In this document: one piece after another, positions 8,116-13,685 of the stretch
How the letters are laid out: every line of letters starts with the position of its first letter
How positions within the stretch are numbered: the first letter of the stretch is position 1
NCBI GenBank assembly: GCA_947285985.1
Contig: CAMYPB010000023.1
Location: 1 to 13,685, forward strand
Direction: 5' to 3'
From: an uncultured Holosporaceae bacterium
Lineage (GTDB): Bacteria > Pseudomonadota > Alphaproteobacteria > RUG11792
Length of the DNA: 13,685 nucleotides
Notes under the pieces: generated by a model
The model's input: only the letters and a program-made list of their open reading frames with translations
The model's database searches: none
What the model was told of the DNA's origin: nothing
Position numbers and translations under genes: made by a program

Positions 8116-8143
8116 TATATAATATCTAATATTTATGGTACAA
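8116..8143 (-). promoter_or_regulatory. Likely promoter of the ppiD-like gene
   Basis: On the minus strand TTGTAC (8143-8138), a 16-nt spacer and TATATA (8121-8116) resemble a sigma70 promoter, giving a leader of about 16-20 nt before the ATG at 8093. Just upstream on that strand are a small GAGG-AAAA-CCTC stem (8149-8162) and a TGATAT/ATATCA inverted repeat (8165-8183). They could be operator-like or chance features. Confidence 0.45.
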
Positions 8144-8245
8144 GAGGATGAGGAAAACCTCAACTGATATATTCAACATATCAAATGACTCCATAAAAAT
8201 TCTGACTAATTTATCACAGATTATTTTATGTTTTAAAATATCATC

Positions 8246-8629
8246 TTAGATGACAGTGAATTGTCCTGGAGATATTATATTTATAACTCCCCCCCACATA
8301 CACATACATTTATCCCCCATATTTAAGGCTGGAAAATTTCCACACAAAACATTTGGAGATGAGGGAATCCATGGACTGACAGTCATTGGAATACAAGGCA
8401 TAGGAGTCAAAACTCCAAAAGCCGCGGTTGTTGCAGCCAAAACCGTTGGATTTGCGAGACTCGTGCACATTGCAAAGGGAGAAATATTGATCATCGGAGC
8501 GAATCCCATAATATTTCCCATCGGAAGATTTGATGCCAAAACTCTATCGATTGGTAAAAATTTAACGGGCATAGGAGACATCCCAAAGGAACACACACAC
8601 ATCCCGCCCGTTACACATTTCATTGGCAT
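8246..8629 (-). CDS. PAAR-like protein (DUF4280 family)
   Basis: The 127-residue product carries the pattern of the DUF4280 PAAR-like family: MCVCSFG (10-16), a run from NIMGFAPM to NISPFAMC (39-55), TPMPCIP (75-81) and CMCMWGG followed by ISPGQ (108-123). PAAR and PAAR-like proteins cap the VgrG-type spike of contractile injection systems such as type VI secretion and can carry effectors. Eight cysteines and a Met/Pro/Gly-rich composition fit this family; metal binding by the cysteines is an inference. It stands alone, without fused toxin domain or transmembrane part, so it would act as a bare tip or adaptor. It follows the outer-membrane protein gene by 23 nt on the same strand, probably in one transcript. 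ATGs at 8629 and 8623 are both possible; AAGAGAA lies 12 or more nt upstream. No other injection-system gene is in the window. Base composition is richer in G+C than the LysR genes, partly from its codon needs. Confidence 0.8.
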   Translation of the reverse strand: MPMKCVTGGMCVCSFGMSPMPVKFLPIDRVLASNLPMGNIMGFAPMINISPFAMCTSLANPTVLAATTAAFGVLTPMPCIPMTVSPWIPSSPNVLCGNFPALNMGDKCMCMWGGVINIISPGQFTVI

Positions 8630-8652
8630 TTTAAATAAATTCTCTTTTGATT

Positions 8653-9300
8653 TTAGAATCTATATCCACCACCAATCTTCACTCTAAGTGAATTCGAATT
8701 TATTTTCACATTATTGTCATCAAGGATCTTCTTACTGAATCCCTTTCCAACTTCCGCCCTAACGAAGAGTGAGGAATCAAAATTCTTCTCAACTCCAAGA
8801 GCGACACGTATAATAGATTTCCCTTTTTTCCTTGATAAACTATCGAGTGTCTTCATCTTGAATTTTGAGTAGTCCATTCCCGTCAAAAAGTATGCAGCAA
8901 ATCCTGAGAATACCTCATACCCAATCTTTGGAGAGAATCCAAAACTATAATTCCTCTTGATAGAGACATCATTATTGTTCAAAGACTTTTTCACTTTTGA
9001 AAAGCCCATTCCAACTTCTGCTTCCAATCCCAATATGAGTTTCTCGATTTGGAAGTTATATCCCGCAAAAAGGTCCGTATCAAGTCCAAATTTTCTCTTC
9101 GAGACATCCTTGTCGTTCAATTTGTCTCTAAATTTCCCTTTCATATAGTCTCCCCCAATATCGAGTCCACTATAAAATCCCGAGAAAGAAGTCTGAGAAA
9201 AAGAAGACGACCCATCATCATTTGCATAAGACGACGATGAAGATCCAAATCCCACGAAAGAACAGATTGAGAGCAATCCAATTAGTCTTAAATTTTTCAT
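8653..9300 (-). CDS. Small outer-membrane beta-barrel protein (Omp25/31-like)
   Basis: The 215-residue precursor starts with a signal peptide: KNLR, a hydrophobic stretch, a Ser-rich segment and a likely cleavage after SSYA, before NDDGSS. The mature part alternates polar and hydrophobic residues in about eight strands with short charged turns. Visible strands include GFYSGLDIGGDYMKG, LFAGYNFQIEKLILGLEAEVG, GFSPKIGYEV, FLTGMDYSKF and VKIGGGYRF. The terminal aromatic Phe is the usual barrel insertion signal. This matches small alphaproteobacterial surface porin-like proteins of the opacity/OmpA-barrel type. The ATG at 9300 is chosen over an upstream TTG (9312) because GGGTGAG lies just before it and the signal peptide then begins properly. 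A weak extended -10 (TGGTATTAA, 9423-9415) upstream could drive it. The PAAR-like gene follows after 23 nt. Confidence 0.8.
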   Translation of the reverse strand: MKNLRLIGLLSICSFVGFGSSSSSYANDDGSSSFSQTSFSGFYSGLDIGGDYMKGKFRDKLNDKDVSKRKFGLDTDLFAGYNFQIEKLILGLEAEVGMGFSKVKKSLNNNDVSIKRNYSFGFSPKIGYEVFSGFAAYFLTGMDYSKFKMKTLDSLSRKKGKSIIRVALGVEKNFDSSLFVRAEVGKGFSKKILDDNNVKINSNSLRVKIGGGYRF

Positions 9301-9440
9301 ATTCTCACCCAATCATAACCACATAATTCCATACTGACATAATCACACTAAAAAATTCCACATAAATTCACGAAGTTTTCAAAACGAAAAAAATCATGTT
9401 GCATTTTAGGTACATTAATACCATAACAAAAAATCATCGT

Positions 9441-10685
9441 TTAATTACGGATTACAATAGGATTTTTATTTCCTAAAACGACATCCTCATCAACGACAAT
9501 TTCCTTTGCGTTTGGATCACTCGGAATTTCGAACATTGTATCGAGCAACAATTTTTCGATTATCGAGCGGAGTCCTCTTGCACCCGTCTTCTTGGACATC
9601 GCTTTTCTAACGATCTCTTTCAACCCGTTTTCCGTGAATGTTAGTTTAACTCCATTCATATCGAGAAGACTTGAATATTGTTTTATTATGGCGTCTTTCG
9701 GTTCCGTTAGAACGCGGATGAGATCGTCTTCATCGAGGTCGCTGAGTGTCGTTATAACAGGGAGTCTCCCAACGAATTCTGGAATAAGTCCAAATTTAAA
9801 GAGATCTTCCGTTTGAACACCCTTAAATAAATCACCCGCCGATTTATTGTCATCCTTTTTTATGTCTGCTTCAAATCCGATACCCGATTTTTTCCCACGA
9901 TTTGCAATAATTTTTTCAAGTCCGCAGAACGCTCCCCCACAAATAAACAATATATTCGTCGTATCAACCTGGAGGAATTCTTGTTGAGGATGTTTCCTCC
10001 CGCCTTGAGGAGGAACAAACGCGATCGTTCCCTCAATAATTTTCAAAAGAGCTTGTTGAACACCTTCCCCTGAGACATCACGAGTTATCGAAGGATTCTC
10101 AGATTTCCTCGTTATTTTATCAACCTCATCAATATAGACTATTCCACGCTGTGCCTTTTCAACATCATAATCTGCAGCCTGCAACAATTTTAATATAATT
10201 GTTTCAACATCTTCCCCAACATATCCAGCTTCCGTCAAAGATGTCGCATCAGCTATAGCAAATGGAACGTCTATAATATTCGCAAGACTGCGTGCCAATA
10301 AAGTTTTTCCTGATCCTGTTGGTCCTATCAACAAAACATTCGATTTCGAGATTTCAACATCAGGATATTCCGTAGATTTATAATTCAATATCTTATAATG
10401 ATTATAGACGGCAACAGATAGTGTTTTCTTCGCGTTTTCCTGTCCTATAACATGTTCATTCAATTTATTGTATATTTCTTGTGGAGTTGGAAATGAAGAA
10501 CCAGAATGCGATCTCATTGCTTCAAGTTCCTCTCTTTTTATGACATCAGAACAAAGCGATATACATTCATCACATATAAAAGCTGAGACTCCTGCTATCA
10601 ATTTTTTAACTTCATTTTGGGATTTCCCGCAAAATGAACAATACAATATCTCTTCCTTGTTATTTTTATCAGAATTATTAGACAT
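9441..10685 (-). CDS. clpX: ATP-dependent Clp protease ATP-binding subunit ClpX
   Basis: ClpX is the hexameric AAA+ unfoldase that feeds tagged proteins, including SsrA-tagged ones, into ClpP. The 414-residue form begins at the ATG at 10685; a GTG at 10700 would add five residues. All family elements are present: the N-terminal zinc-binding domain with CxxC pairs at Cys16/19 and Cys38/41, Walker A GPTGSGKT (121-128) and pore loop GYVG (154-157). Walker B IVYIDEVD (182-189), the SGEGVQQALLKIIEGT segment, the IGF loop that docks on ClpP (269-271) and GLIPEFVGRLPVI complete it. It lies 93 nt after clpP, and the gap holds two hairpins. No good ribosome binding site precedes the ATG, only GAG about 13 nt upstream. 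lon, often next in this cluster, is absent; an outer-membrane protein gene follows. Confidence 0.98.
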   Translation of the reverse strand: MSNNSDKNNKEEILYCSFCGKSQNEVKKLIAGVSAFICDECISLCSDVIKREELEAMRSHSGSSFPTPQEIYNKLNEHVIGQENAKKTLSVAVYNHYKILNYKSTEYPDVEISKSNVLLIGPTGSGKTLLARSLANIIDVPFAIADATSLTEAGYVGEDVETIILKLLQAADYDVEKAQRGIVYIDEVDKITRKSENPSITRDVSGEGVQQALLKIIEGTIAFVPPQGGRKHPQQEFLQVDTTNILFICGGAFCGLEKIIANRGKKSGIGFEADIKKDDNKSAGDLFKGVQTEDLFKFGLIPEFVGRLPVITTLSDLDEDDLIRVLTEPKDAIIKQYSSLLDMNGVKLTFTENGLKEIVRKAMSKKTGARGLRSIIEKLLLDTMFEIPSDPNAKEIVVDEDVVLGNKNPIVIRN

Positions 10686-10714
10686 AAAAAACCAACTCAC
10701 AAATCATAAAATCT

Positions 10715-10738
10715 GGCACACTACATATATAGTATGCC
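10715..10738 (-). other. Hairpin just upstream of clpX
   Basis: GGCATACTA and TAGTGTGCC (minus strand) pair over 9 bp with one G-U, around a 6-nt TATATG loop. It lies about 30 nt before the clpX ATG. The downstream AGATTTTATG is too poor in T for a convincing terminator. It may stabilise the 5' end of a processed clpX mRNA. Confidence 0.5.
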
Positions 10739-10758
10739 ATAAAAACTTCTAAAAATTA

Positions 10759-10790
10759 GTTAACAGATTCGAAAAAAATTATCTATTAAC
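10759..10790 (-). terminator. Hairpin over the clpP stop codon, possible attenuator
   Basis: On the minus strand GTTAATAGAT, which includes the last clpP codons, pairs over 10 bp (one G-U) with ATCTGTTAAC, leaving a 12-nt loop. TAATTTTTAG follows. The stem is AT-rich and the T run short, so partial termination between clpP and clpX is more likely than full termination. Translating ribosomes reaching the clpP stop would cover the first arm. Confidence 0.4.
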
Positions 10791-11363
10791 AATGACTTTA
10801 TCTATCAATCCAAAATCAAGGGCCTGAGATGCGCTCATGAAATTATCGCGTTCCATAGCACTTTCAATCTTTTCGATAGGTTGTCCTGTATTTTGAGAGT
10901 ATATACAATTCAATCTATGTTTCAAGTTTAATATTTCTTTGACGTGTATTTCCATGTCTGTCGTCTGACCTTGAACTCCTCCTGAAGGTTGATGAATCAT
11001 AATCCTGGAATTTGGAAGAGAAAATCTTTTTCCCTTCGTTCCAGAACTCAACAACAATGAACCCGCAGAACAGGCCTGTCCTATACATAACGTCGAAACA
11101 TCGCATTTGACATAATTCATAGTATCAAGGATAGACAGGGCAGATGTCACAACTCCCCCAGGAGAGTTTATATACATATTGATATCTTTCGTTGAATCTT
11201 CAGACTCCAAAAACAAAATCTGCGCACAAATCAAAGAGGCCATATCATCGTGTATTTGTCCCGTCAAAAATATGATTCTTTCTTTGAGGAGTCTTGAATA
11301 TATATCATATGATCTCTCCCCTCGACTCGTTTGTTCGACGACGATTGGAACGAAATTTGTCAT
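10779..11363 (-). CDS. clpP: ATP-dependent Clp protease proteolytic subunit ClpP
   Basis: ClpP is the serine peptidase that forms the 14-subunit degradation chamber for ClpX and ClpA. The 194-residue product has the usual length. The catalytic triad is visible: Ser99 in GQACSAGSLLL, His124 in MIHQPSGG and Asp173 in ERDNF. Other landmarks are INSPGG (65-70), LPNSRIMIHQ and the C-terminal SASQALDFGLID. The residue after the nucleophile is Ala where many ClpPs have Met (ASMG), and the one before is Cys. A strong AGGAG ends 7 nt before the ATG. It lies 27 nt after tig and 93 nt before clpX, all on the same strand, so tig-clpP are surely cotranscribed. Confidence 0.98.
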   Translation of the reverse strand: MTNFVPIVVEQTSRGERSYDIYSRLLKERIIFLTGQIHDDMASLICAQILFLESEDSTKDINMYINSPGGVVTSALSILDTMNYVKCDVSTLCIGQACSAGSLLLSSGTKGKRFSLPNSRIMIHQPSGGVQGQTTDMEIHVKEILNLKHRLNCIYSQNTGQPIEKIESAMERDNFMSASQALDFGLIDKVIVNR

Positions 11364-11390
11364 AAATTTTCTCCTATTGTATGTTGATTT

Positions 11391-12728
11391 TTATTTGTTT
11401 TCATCATCATCTTCTTCTAGGATTTTATTGACGATTTCTTTGATCTGCTCACCCGTCATTTTTTCCTCAACGGATTTTGCCTTAGAGATTAAAAACTCTA
11501 TAACTTTTCTCTCGATAATCTCCGCACGTTTATATGCAACAGCATCGCGATTACTCGTATAGAATTCGATTATTCTATTTGCGTTCACTGGATCTCTTTG
11601 GGCCTCTGAAATAATGACTTTCTTCAAATCGTCTTCTGAAGCGGTTATATTATTTTCTTTTGCATATCTATTCAAGATATACCCAAGCAATACTCTCTTC
11701 TTCGTGACATCTGCATATTCCTTTGCGAGATCTTCATCCGTTTTATTGAGATCTTCAGGTTTTGCAGTTCCTCGTCTCTTTTCATCCTCAATCTCACGAC
11801 GTATGGAATGGATGACATTCTTAGTTTCACTCTCAACAACAGATTCAGGAAGTTCGAAATTGTAGTTACTCGTTAAATATTCGAGAATTTGATGCTTATG
11901 ATATAAGAATGCAGCATTATTAAAGTCATTCTCCAATCCCGATTTAATAATATTTTCTAAATCAGCTGGAGTTTTAAATCCTGCTTTTTCAGAATATTGC
12001 TCAAACGACAATCCTTTGATCACTTTTTGAATCGATTTAATATTTATTTTATACGATAAAGATTTATCGGTTGCAGGAGTGAAATCGAAGCTCTCCGTTA
12101 TTTTCTTCCCAATGAATCCTTTTAAGAATTCTGCATCGTCCGCAATCGTCTCTGGGATAATAATAACATTATCGAAACTCTTCTTCTTACTCAAAACTCC
12201 ATTCACGAAACATTCTGCGTGGTATGAAACCTTATCCCCATTTGAAATGCTATATTCTTTTTCAGCCTTCTCAAAGATAGGACGATTCGTCATAATATCT
12301 TTCTTCGTTTTTTCGATTTCTTCATCCGTTATGTTTGGGACAGCTTTTTTGAGCTCTATATTGAAATCTTTTAATTCAAAAACAGGAGTTGTTTCGATAT
12401 TCAATGAGACAATGAGATCCTTCCCTTTTTCGAAAGGTGATTCGATTTTATATACTGGTTTAGAAGCAATCTCAACATTTCCAAGACTTTTAATAATCTC
12501 ATTTGATGCATTTTGGATTATATCATTTATAACATCCATCAAGATCTGATTCTCTATATTTTGACGGACGATATTCAAAGGAACATGACCCTTTCTAAAA
12601 CCTGGTAATCTGAAGGTTTTTGCTCTTTCTTCAACAACCTTCATAATCTGACTTTCAATATCATCTGGAGATATTGTTATTTTATACTCATGTTTCATAT
12701 CTAAAGATTTGATGTTTGCAAAATTCAT
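11391..12728 (-). CDS. tig: Trigger factor
   Basis: Trigger factor is the ribosome-bound chaperone that meets nascent chains at the exit tunnel and also has prolyl isomerase activity. The 445-residue product has three parts. The ribosome-binding N-terminal domain carries the loop FRLPGFRKGHVP (39-50). A central FKBP-like domain (about 155-245) contains GDKVSYHAECFVNG and FLKGFIGKK. The helical C-terminal chaperone arms run from about 250 and end in the acidic EEDDDENK tail. In the docking loop the usual GFRxGKxP has His in place of Lys. AAGGAG lies about 9 nt before the ATG. The tRNA-Leu gene ends 41 nt upstream on the same strand with no promoter visible between them, so tig is probably transcribed through the tRNA. 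Confidence 0.97.
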   Translation of the reverse strand: MNFANIKSLDMKHEYKITISPDDIESQIMKVVEERAKTFRLPGFRKGHVPLNIVRQNIENQILMDVINDIIQNASNEIIKSLGNVEIASKPVYKIESPFEKGKDLIVSLNIETTPVFELKDFNIELKKAVPNITDEEIEKTKKDIMTNRPIFEKAEKEYSISNGDKVSYHAECFVNGVLSKKKSFDNVIIIPETIADDAEFLKGFIGKKITESFDFTPATDKSLSYKINIKSIQKVIKGLSFEQYSEKAGFKTPADLENIIKSGLENDFNNAAFLYHKHQILEYLTSNYNFELPESVVESETKNVIHSIRREIEDEKRRGTAKPEDLNKTDEDLAKEYADVTKKRVLLGYILNRYAKENNITASEDDLKKVIISEAQRDPVNANRIIEFYTSNRDAVAYKRAEIIERKVIEFLISKAKSVEEKMTGEQIKEIVNKILEEDDDENK

Positions 12729-12769
12729 ATCAAAAAACTCCTTTTCCTATTTTGATCTAAAAAAAACAA

Positions 12770-12855
12770 TGGTGCGGACGGGGGGACTTGAACCCCCACG
12801 ATTTTGAATCACAAGAACCTAAATCTTGCGTGTCTACCATTTCCACCACGTCCAC
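12770..12855 (-). tRNA. tRNA-Leu, anticodon UAG
   Basis: The minus strand gives an 86-nt type II tRNA including an encoded CCA (12772-12770). The acceptor stem GTGGACG/CGTCCGC pairs over 7 bp with one G-U, followed by discriminator A73. The anticodon stem CAAGA/TCTTG holds the loop TTTAGGT, giving anticodon UAG (12821-12819) for CUN leucine codons. A variable arm follows, and the T arm has the GTTCAAG loop between G/C runs. A73 is the expected leucine identity base. A T run (TTGTTTTTTTT) follows the CCA and may partly terminate transcription before tig. Confidence 0.96.
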
Positions 12856-12867
12856 GTTCTAAAACAA

Positions 12868-12896
12868 ATATTAATACCGTAAATTCAGAGTATCAA
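12868..12896 (-). promoter_or_regulatory. Proximal tRNA-Leu promoter
   Basis: TTGATA (12896-12891), 17 nt, TAATAT (12873-12868) on the minus strand. The predicted start is about 6 nt before the mature tRNA 5' end, the normal arrangement for a tRNA gene. The same transcript can continue into tig, clpP and clpX. Confidence 0.55.
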
Positions 12897-12973
12897 ATAT
12901 CTAAACTTTCATCAATATCAGTCTTCTCAAAACAGCGAAATATTTTTGATACAACAAAAACATCCTACGCATT

Positions 12974-13002
12974 ATCATACAAAATTTTTGCGATAATAAC
13001 AA
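12974..13002 (-). promoter_or_regulatory. Middle promoter toward tRNA-Leu/tig
   Basis: TTGTTA (13002-12997), a 17-nt spacer and TATGAT (12979-12974) on the minus strand. The transcript would have about 110 nt before the tRNA. Confidence 0.4.
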
Positions 13003-13039
13003 TTAATTATTTCATCATTGTGAAATCAATAGAATATTG

Positions 13040-13048
13040 TGGTATAAT
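13040..13048 (+). promoter_or_regulatory. Extended -10 promoter, distal to the secreted protein gene
   Basis: TGG followed by a perfect TATAAT (13043-13048) is an extended -10 element; TTGTGA 19 nt upstream (13018-13023) is a possible -35. The nearest plus-strand gene starts at 13335, so the leader would be about 280 nt. No meaningful small coding sequence lies between. Confidence 0.45.
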
Positions 13049-13164
13049 ATAAATCGAAAACACGAATAAAATGCAACGCATCAAATATCCATAAATTTCG
13101 ACACAACTATTCTAAGAAGAAACATTCTATGAATGAAAGATAGATACAACAAGCATCTTTTTCC

Positions 13165-13192
13165 ATAATACCATATTCAAAATTTTTGTCAA
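13165..13192 (-). promoter_or_regulatory. Distal strong promoter toward tRNA-Leu/tig
   Basis: A perfect TTGACA (13192-13187), 16 nt, then TATTAT (13170-13165) preceded by TGG, on the minus strand. By consensus it is the best promoter in the region, yet it lies about 300 nt before the tRNA. It therefore may make a leader RNA or a separate small RNA. Confidence 0.6.
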
Positions 13193-13281
13193 TGAAAAAA
13201 CCAAAACATAACACAAAAAAATCATTTATTATGTTGTCGAATAATTTTTGTGTATATTTCAAGTATAGATATCATAAAATA

Positions 13282-13290
13282 TGGTATAAT
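13282..13290 (+). promoter_or_regulatory. Promoter of the secreted protein gene at 13335
   Basis: TGG plus a perfect TATAAT (13285-13290) gives an extended -10 with no clear -35. The predicted start is near 13297, leaving a leader of about 38 nt that ends in the GGGGAG ribosome binding site. The same TGGTATAATA decamer occurs at 13040. Confidence 0.6.
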
Positions 13291-13334
13291 AAAAGTAGAG
13301 AGTAGTCATACTTTTGTTGTAATGGGGAGTTTTT

Positions 13335-13685
13335 ATGAAAAAAATATGTAAAGTGATGATGTATACTTTATCTAGTTTGATGAGCATAATGAATATTCAC
13401 GCGACGTCTGATGGAGGGAGTCGTATTCCATATTTGAGGTGGGAAAATCCTTGTTATCCAAAATATTCACATTATAGATCCGTGAATATTCCGAATTGTA
13501 GTGTATTGAATTATGCGTGTGATGGGATCATAGGGTTTGGTATACGAACAATGTCCGATTTGAATGATGTTCCAAATCCCTTGGGTTTGACTCATACGGG
13601 CGTTGCGATCCATGCTATTCCAAAGATTCTCGTTGAGGATATCATAAAATTGTCAGAAACAAAGGGATCGAATCTCTATGAAAAT
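13335..13685 (+). CDS. Secreted protein, partial at window edge; possible permuted papain/NlpC-like fold
   Basis: The frame opens with ATG at 13335, 5 nt after GGGGAG, and runs unbroken for 117 codons to the end of the window. The N-terminus is a signal peptide: MKKICK, a Met/Leu/Ser-rich hydrophobic core and a likely cleavage after NIHA, before TSDGG. The mature start has several Cys, Tyr and Pro residues (WENPCYPKYSHY, NIPNCSV). It continues with DGIIGFGIRTMSDL, then a loop and LTHTGVAIHAIP. A Gly/Asp-Ile-Ile strand followed some 20 residues later by THxGhAh is the pattern of YiiX/LRAT-like, circularly permuted papain-fold hydrolases, where that His is catalytic and the Cys comes later. The Cys part lies beyond the window, so the assignment is tentative. 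It has its own promoter and faces away from tRNA-Leu. A secreted enzyme or host-directed factor is possible but not shown. Confidence 0.7.
   Translation, partial: MKKICKVMMYTLSSLMSIMNIHATSDGGSRIPYLRWENPCYPKYSHYRSVNIPNCSVLNYACDGIIGFGIRTMSDLNDVPNPLGLTHTGVAIHAIPKILVEDIIKLSETKGSNLYEN

Larger units (their letters stand above)
12856..13334. other. Gene-free region upstream of tRNA-Leu, several promoters on both strands
   Basis: This 479-nt AT-rich stretch contains no credible coding sequence in any frame; the longest frame here runs into the tRNA. It holds three sigma70-like promoters reading left (toward tRNA-Leu/tig) and two extended -10 elements reading right (toward the secreted protein at 13335), listed separately. 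If the two outer left-facing promoters are active, transcripts with leaders of about 110 and 300 nt would precede the tRNA, leaving room for a small RNA. No known RNA family was recognised. Confidence 0.6.

Noticed and set aside
8149..8183. Terminator for the PAAR-like gene
   Set aside because: The GAGG-AAAA-CCTC stem is only 5 bp and the next inverted repeat is A+T with no T run; neither is convincing.
8250..8687. 145-codon plus-strand frame
   Set aside because: It is exactly antisense to the PAAR-like gene, whose protein has a clear family pattern; the plus-strand product is low-complexity Ile/His/Pro and overlaps the barrel gene.
12079..12549. 156-codon plus-strand frame
   Set aside because: Hydrophobic-looking shadow of trigger factor, which is certain on the other strand.
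12804..13052. 82-codon plus-strand frame
   Set aside because: It begins inside the tRNA-Leu gene and gives no recognisable protein.
13071..13094. Seven-codon plus-strand leader peptide downstream of the 13040 promoter
   Set aside because: No ribosome binding site, no runs of a regulatory amino acid and no attenuator hairpin after it.
13131..13163. Plus-strand terminator (AAAGAT...ATCTTTTT)
   Set aside because: 6-bp A+T stem with a 13-nt loop; too weak, and it overlaps the leader of the left-facing promoter.
1..13685. CRISPR array, insertion sequence or prophage remnants
   Set aside because: No regularly spaced identical repeats, transposase-like protein or terminal inverted repeats were seen on either strand.

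Overview
The window is AT-rich chromosomal DNA (roughly one third G+C by eye) with compact bacterial genes. The gene set fits an alphaproteobacterium: HrcA, a tig-clpP-clpX cluster in the usual order, a PpiD-like anchored foldase and an Omp25/31-like small beta-barrel. Low G+C, very divergent LysR regulators and a lone PAAR-like injection-tip protein suggest a host-associated lineage of the Rickettsiales/Holosporales type. That placement is an inference; no rRNA or other decisive marker is present.

Left part (1-4085, all minus strand): recN (double-strand break repair), hrcA (heat-shock repressor) and tilS (tRNA-Ile lysidination). Between hrcA and recN is a degenerate ~44-bp tandem repeat that also covers the last codons of hrcA and reaches the recN promoter. 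A divergent control region (4086-4202) separates tilS from two plus-strand, head-to-tail, highly divergent LysR-type regulators (4203-6076). These end at a good bidirectional hairpin terminator shared with the convergent ppiD-like gene.

Middle part (6132-9300, minus): a PpiD/SurA-like membrane-anchored periplasmic chaperone, then a probable two-gene unit of an outer-membrane beta-barrel protein followed 23 nt later by a PAAR-like (DUF4280) protein.

Right part (9441-12855, minus): tRNA-Leu(UAG), tig, clpP and clpX, transcribed in that order. Two successive hairpins lie in the clpP-clpX gap. Upstream is a 479-nt gene-free region holding several sigma70-like promoters on both strands. Beyond it, on the plus strand, is the first 117 codons of a secreted protein cut by the window edge; it may belong to the permuted papain/NlpC-like fold.

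Most genes here concern protein folding and quality control (HrcA, PpiD-like protein, trigger factor, ClpP, ClpX). The partners often found beside them (grpE with hrcA, ftsH with tilS, lon after clpX) are not here. I see no clearly new multi-gene system. The best leads are the barrel/PAAR pair, the truncated secreted protein, the hrcA-tail repeat and the clpP-clpX hairpins.
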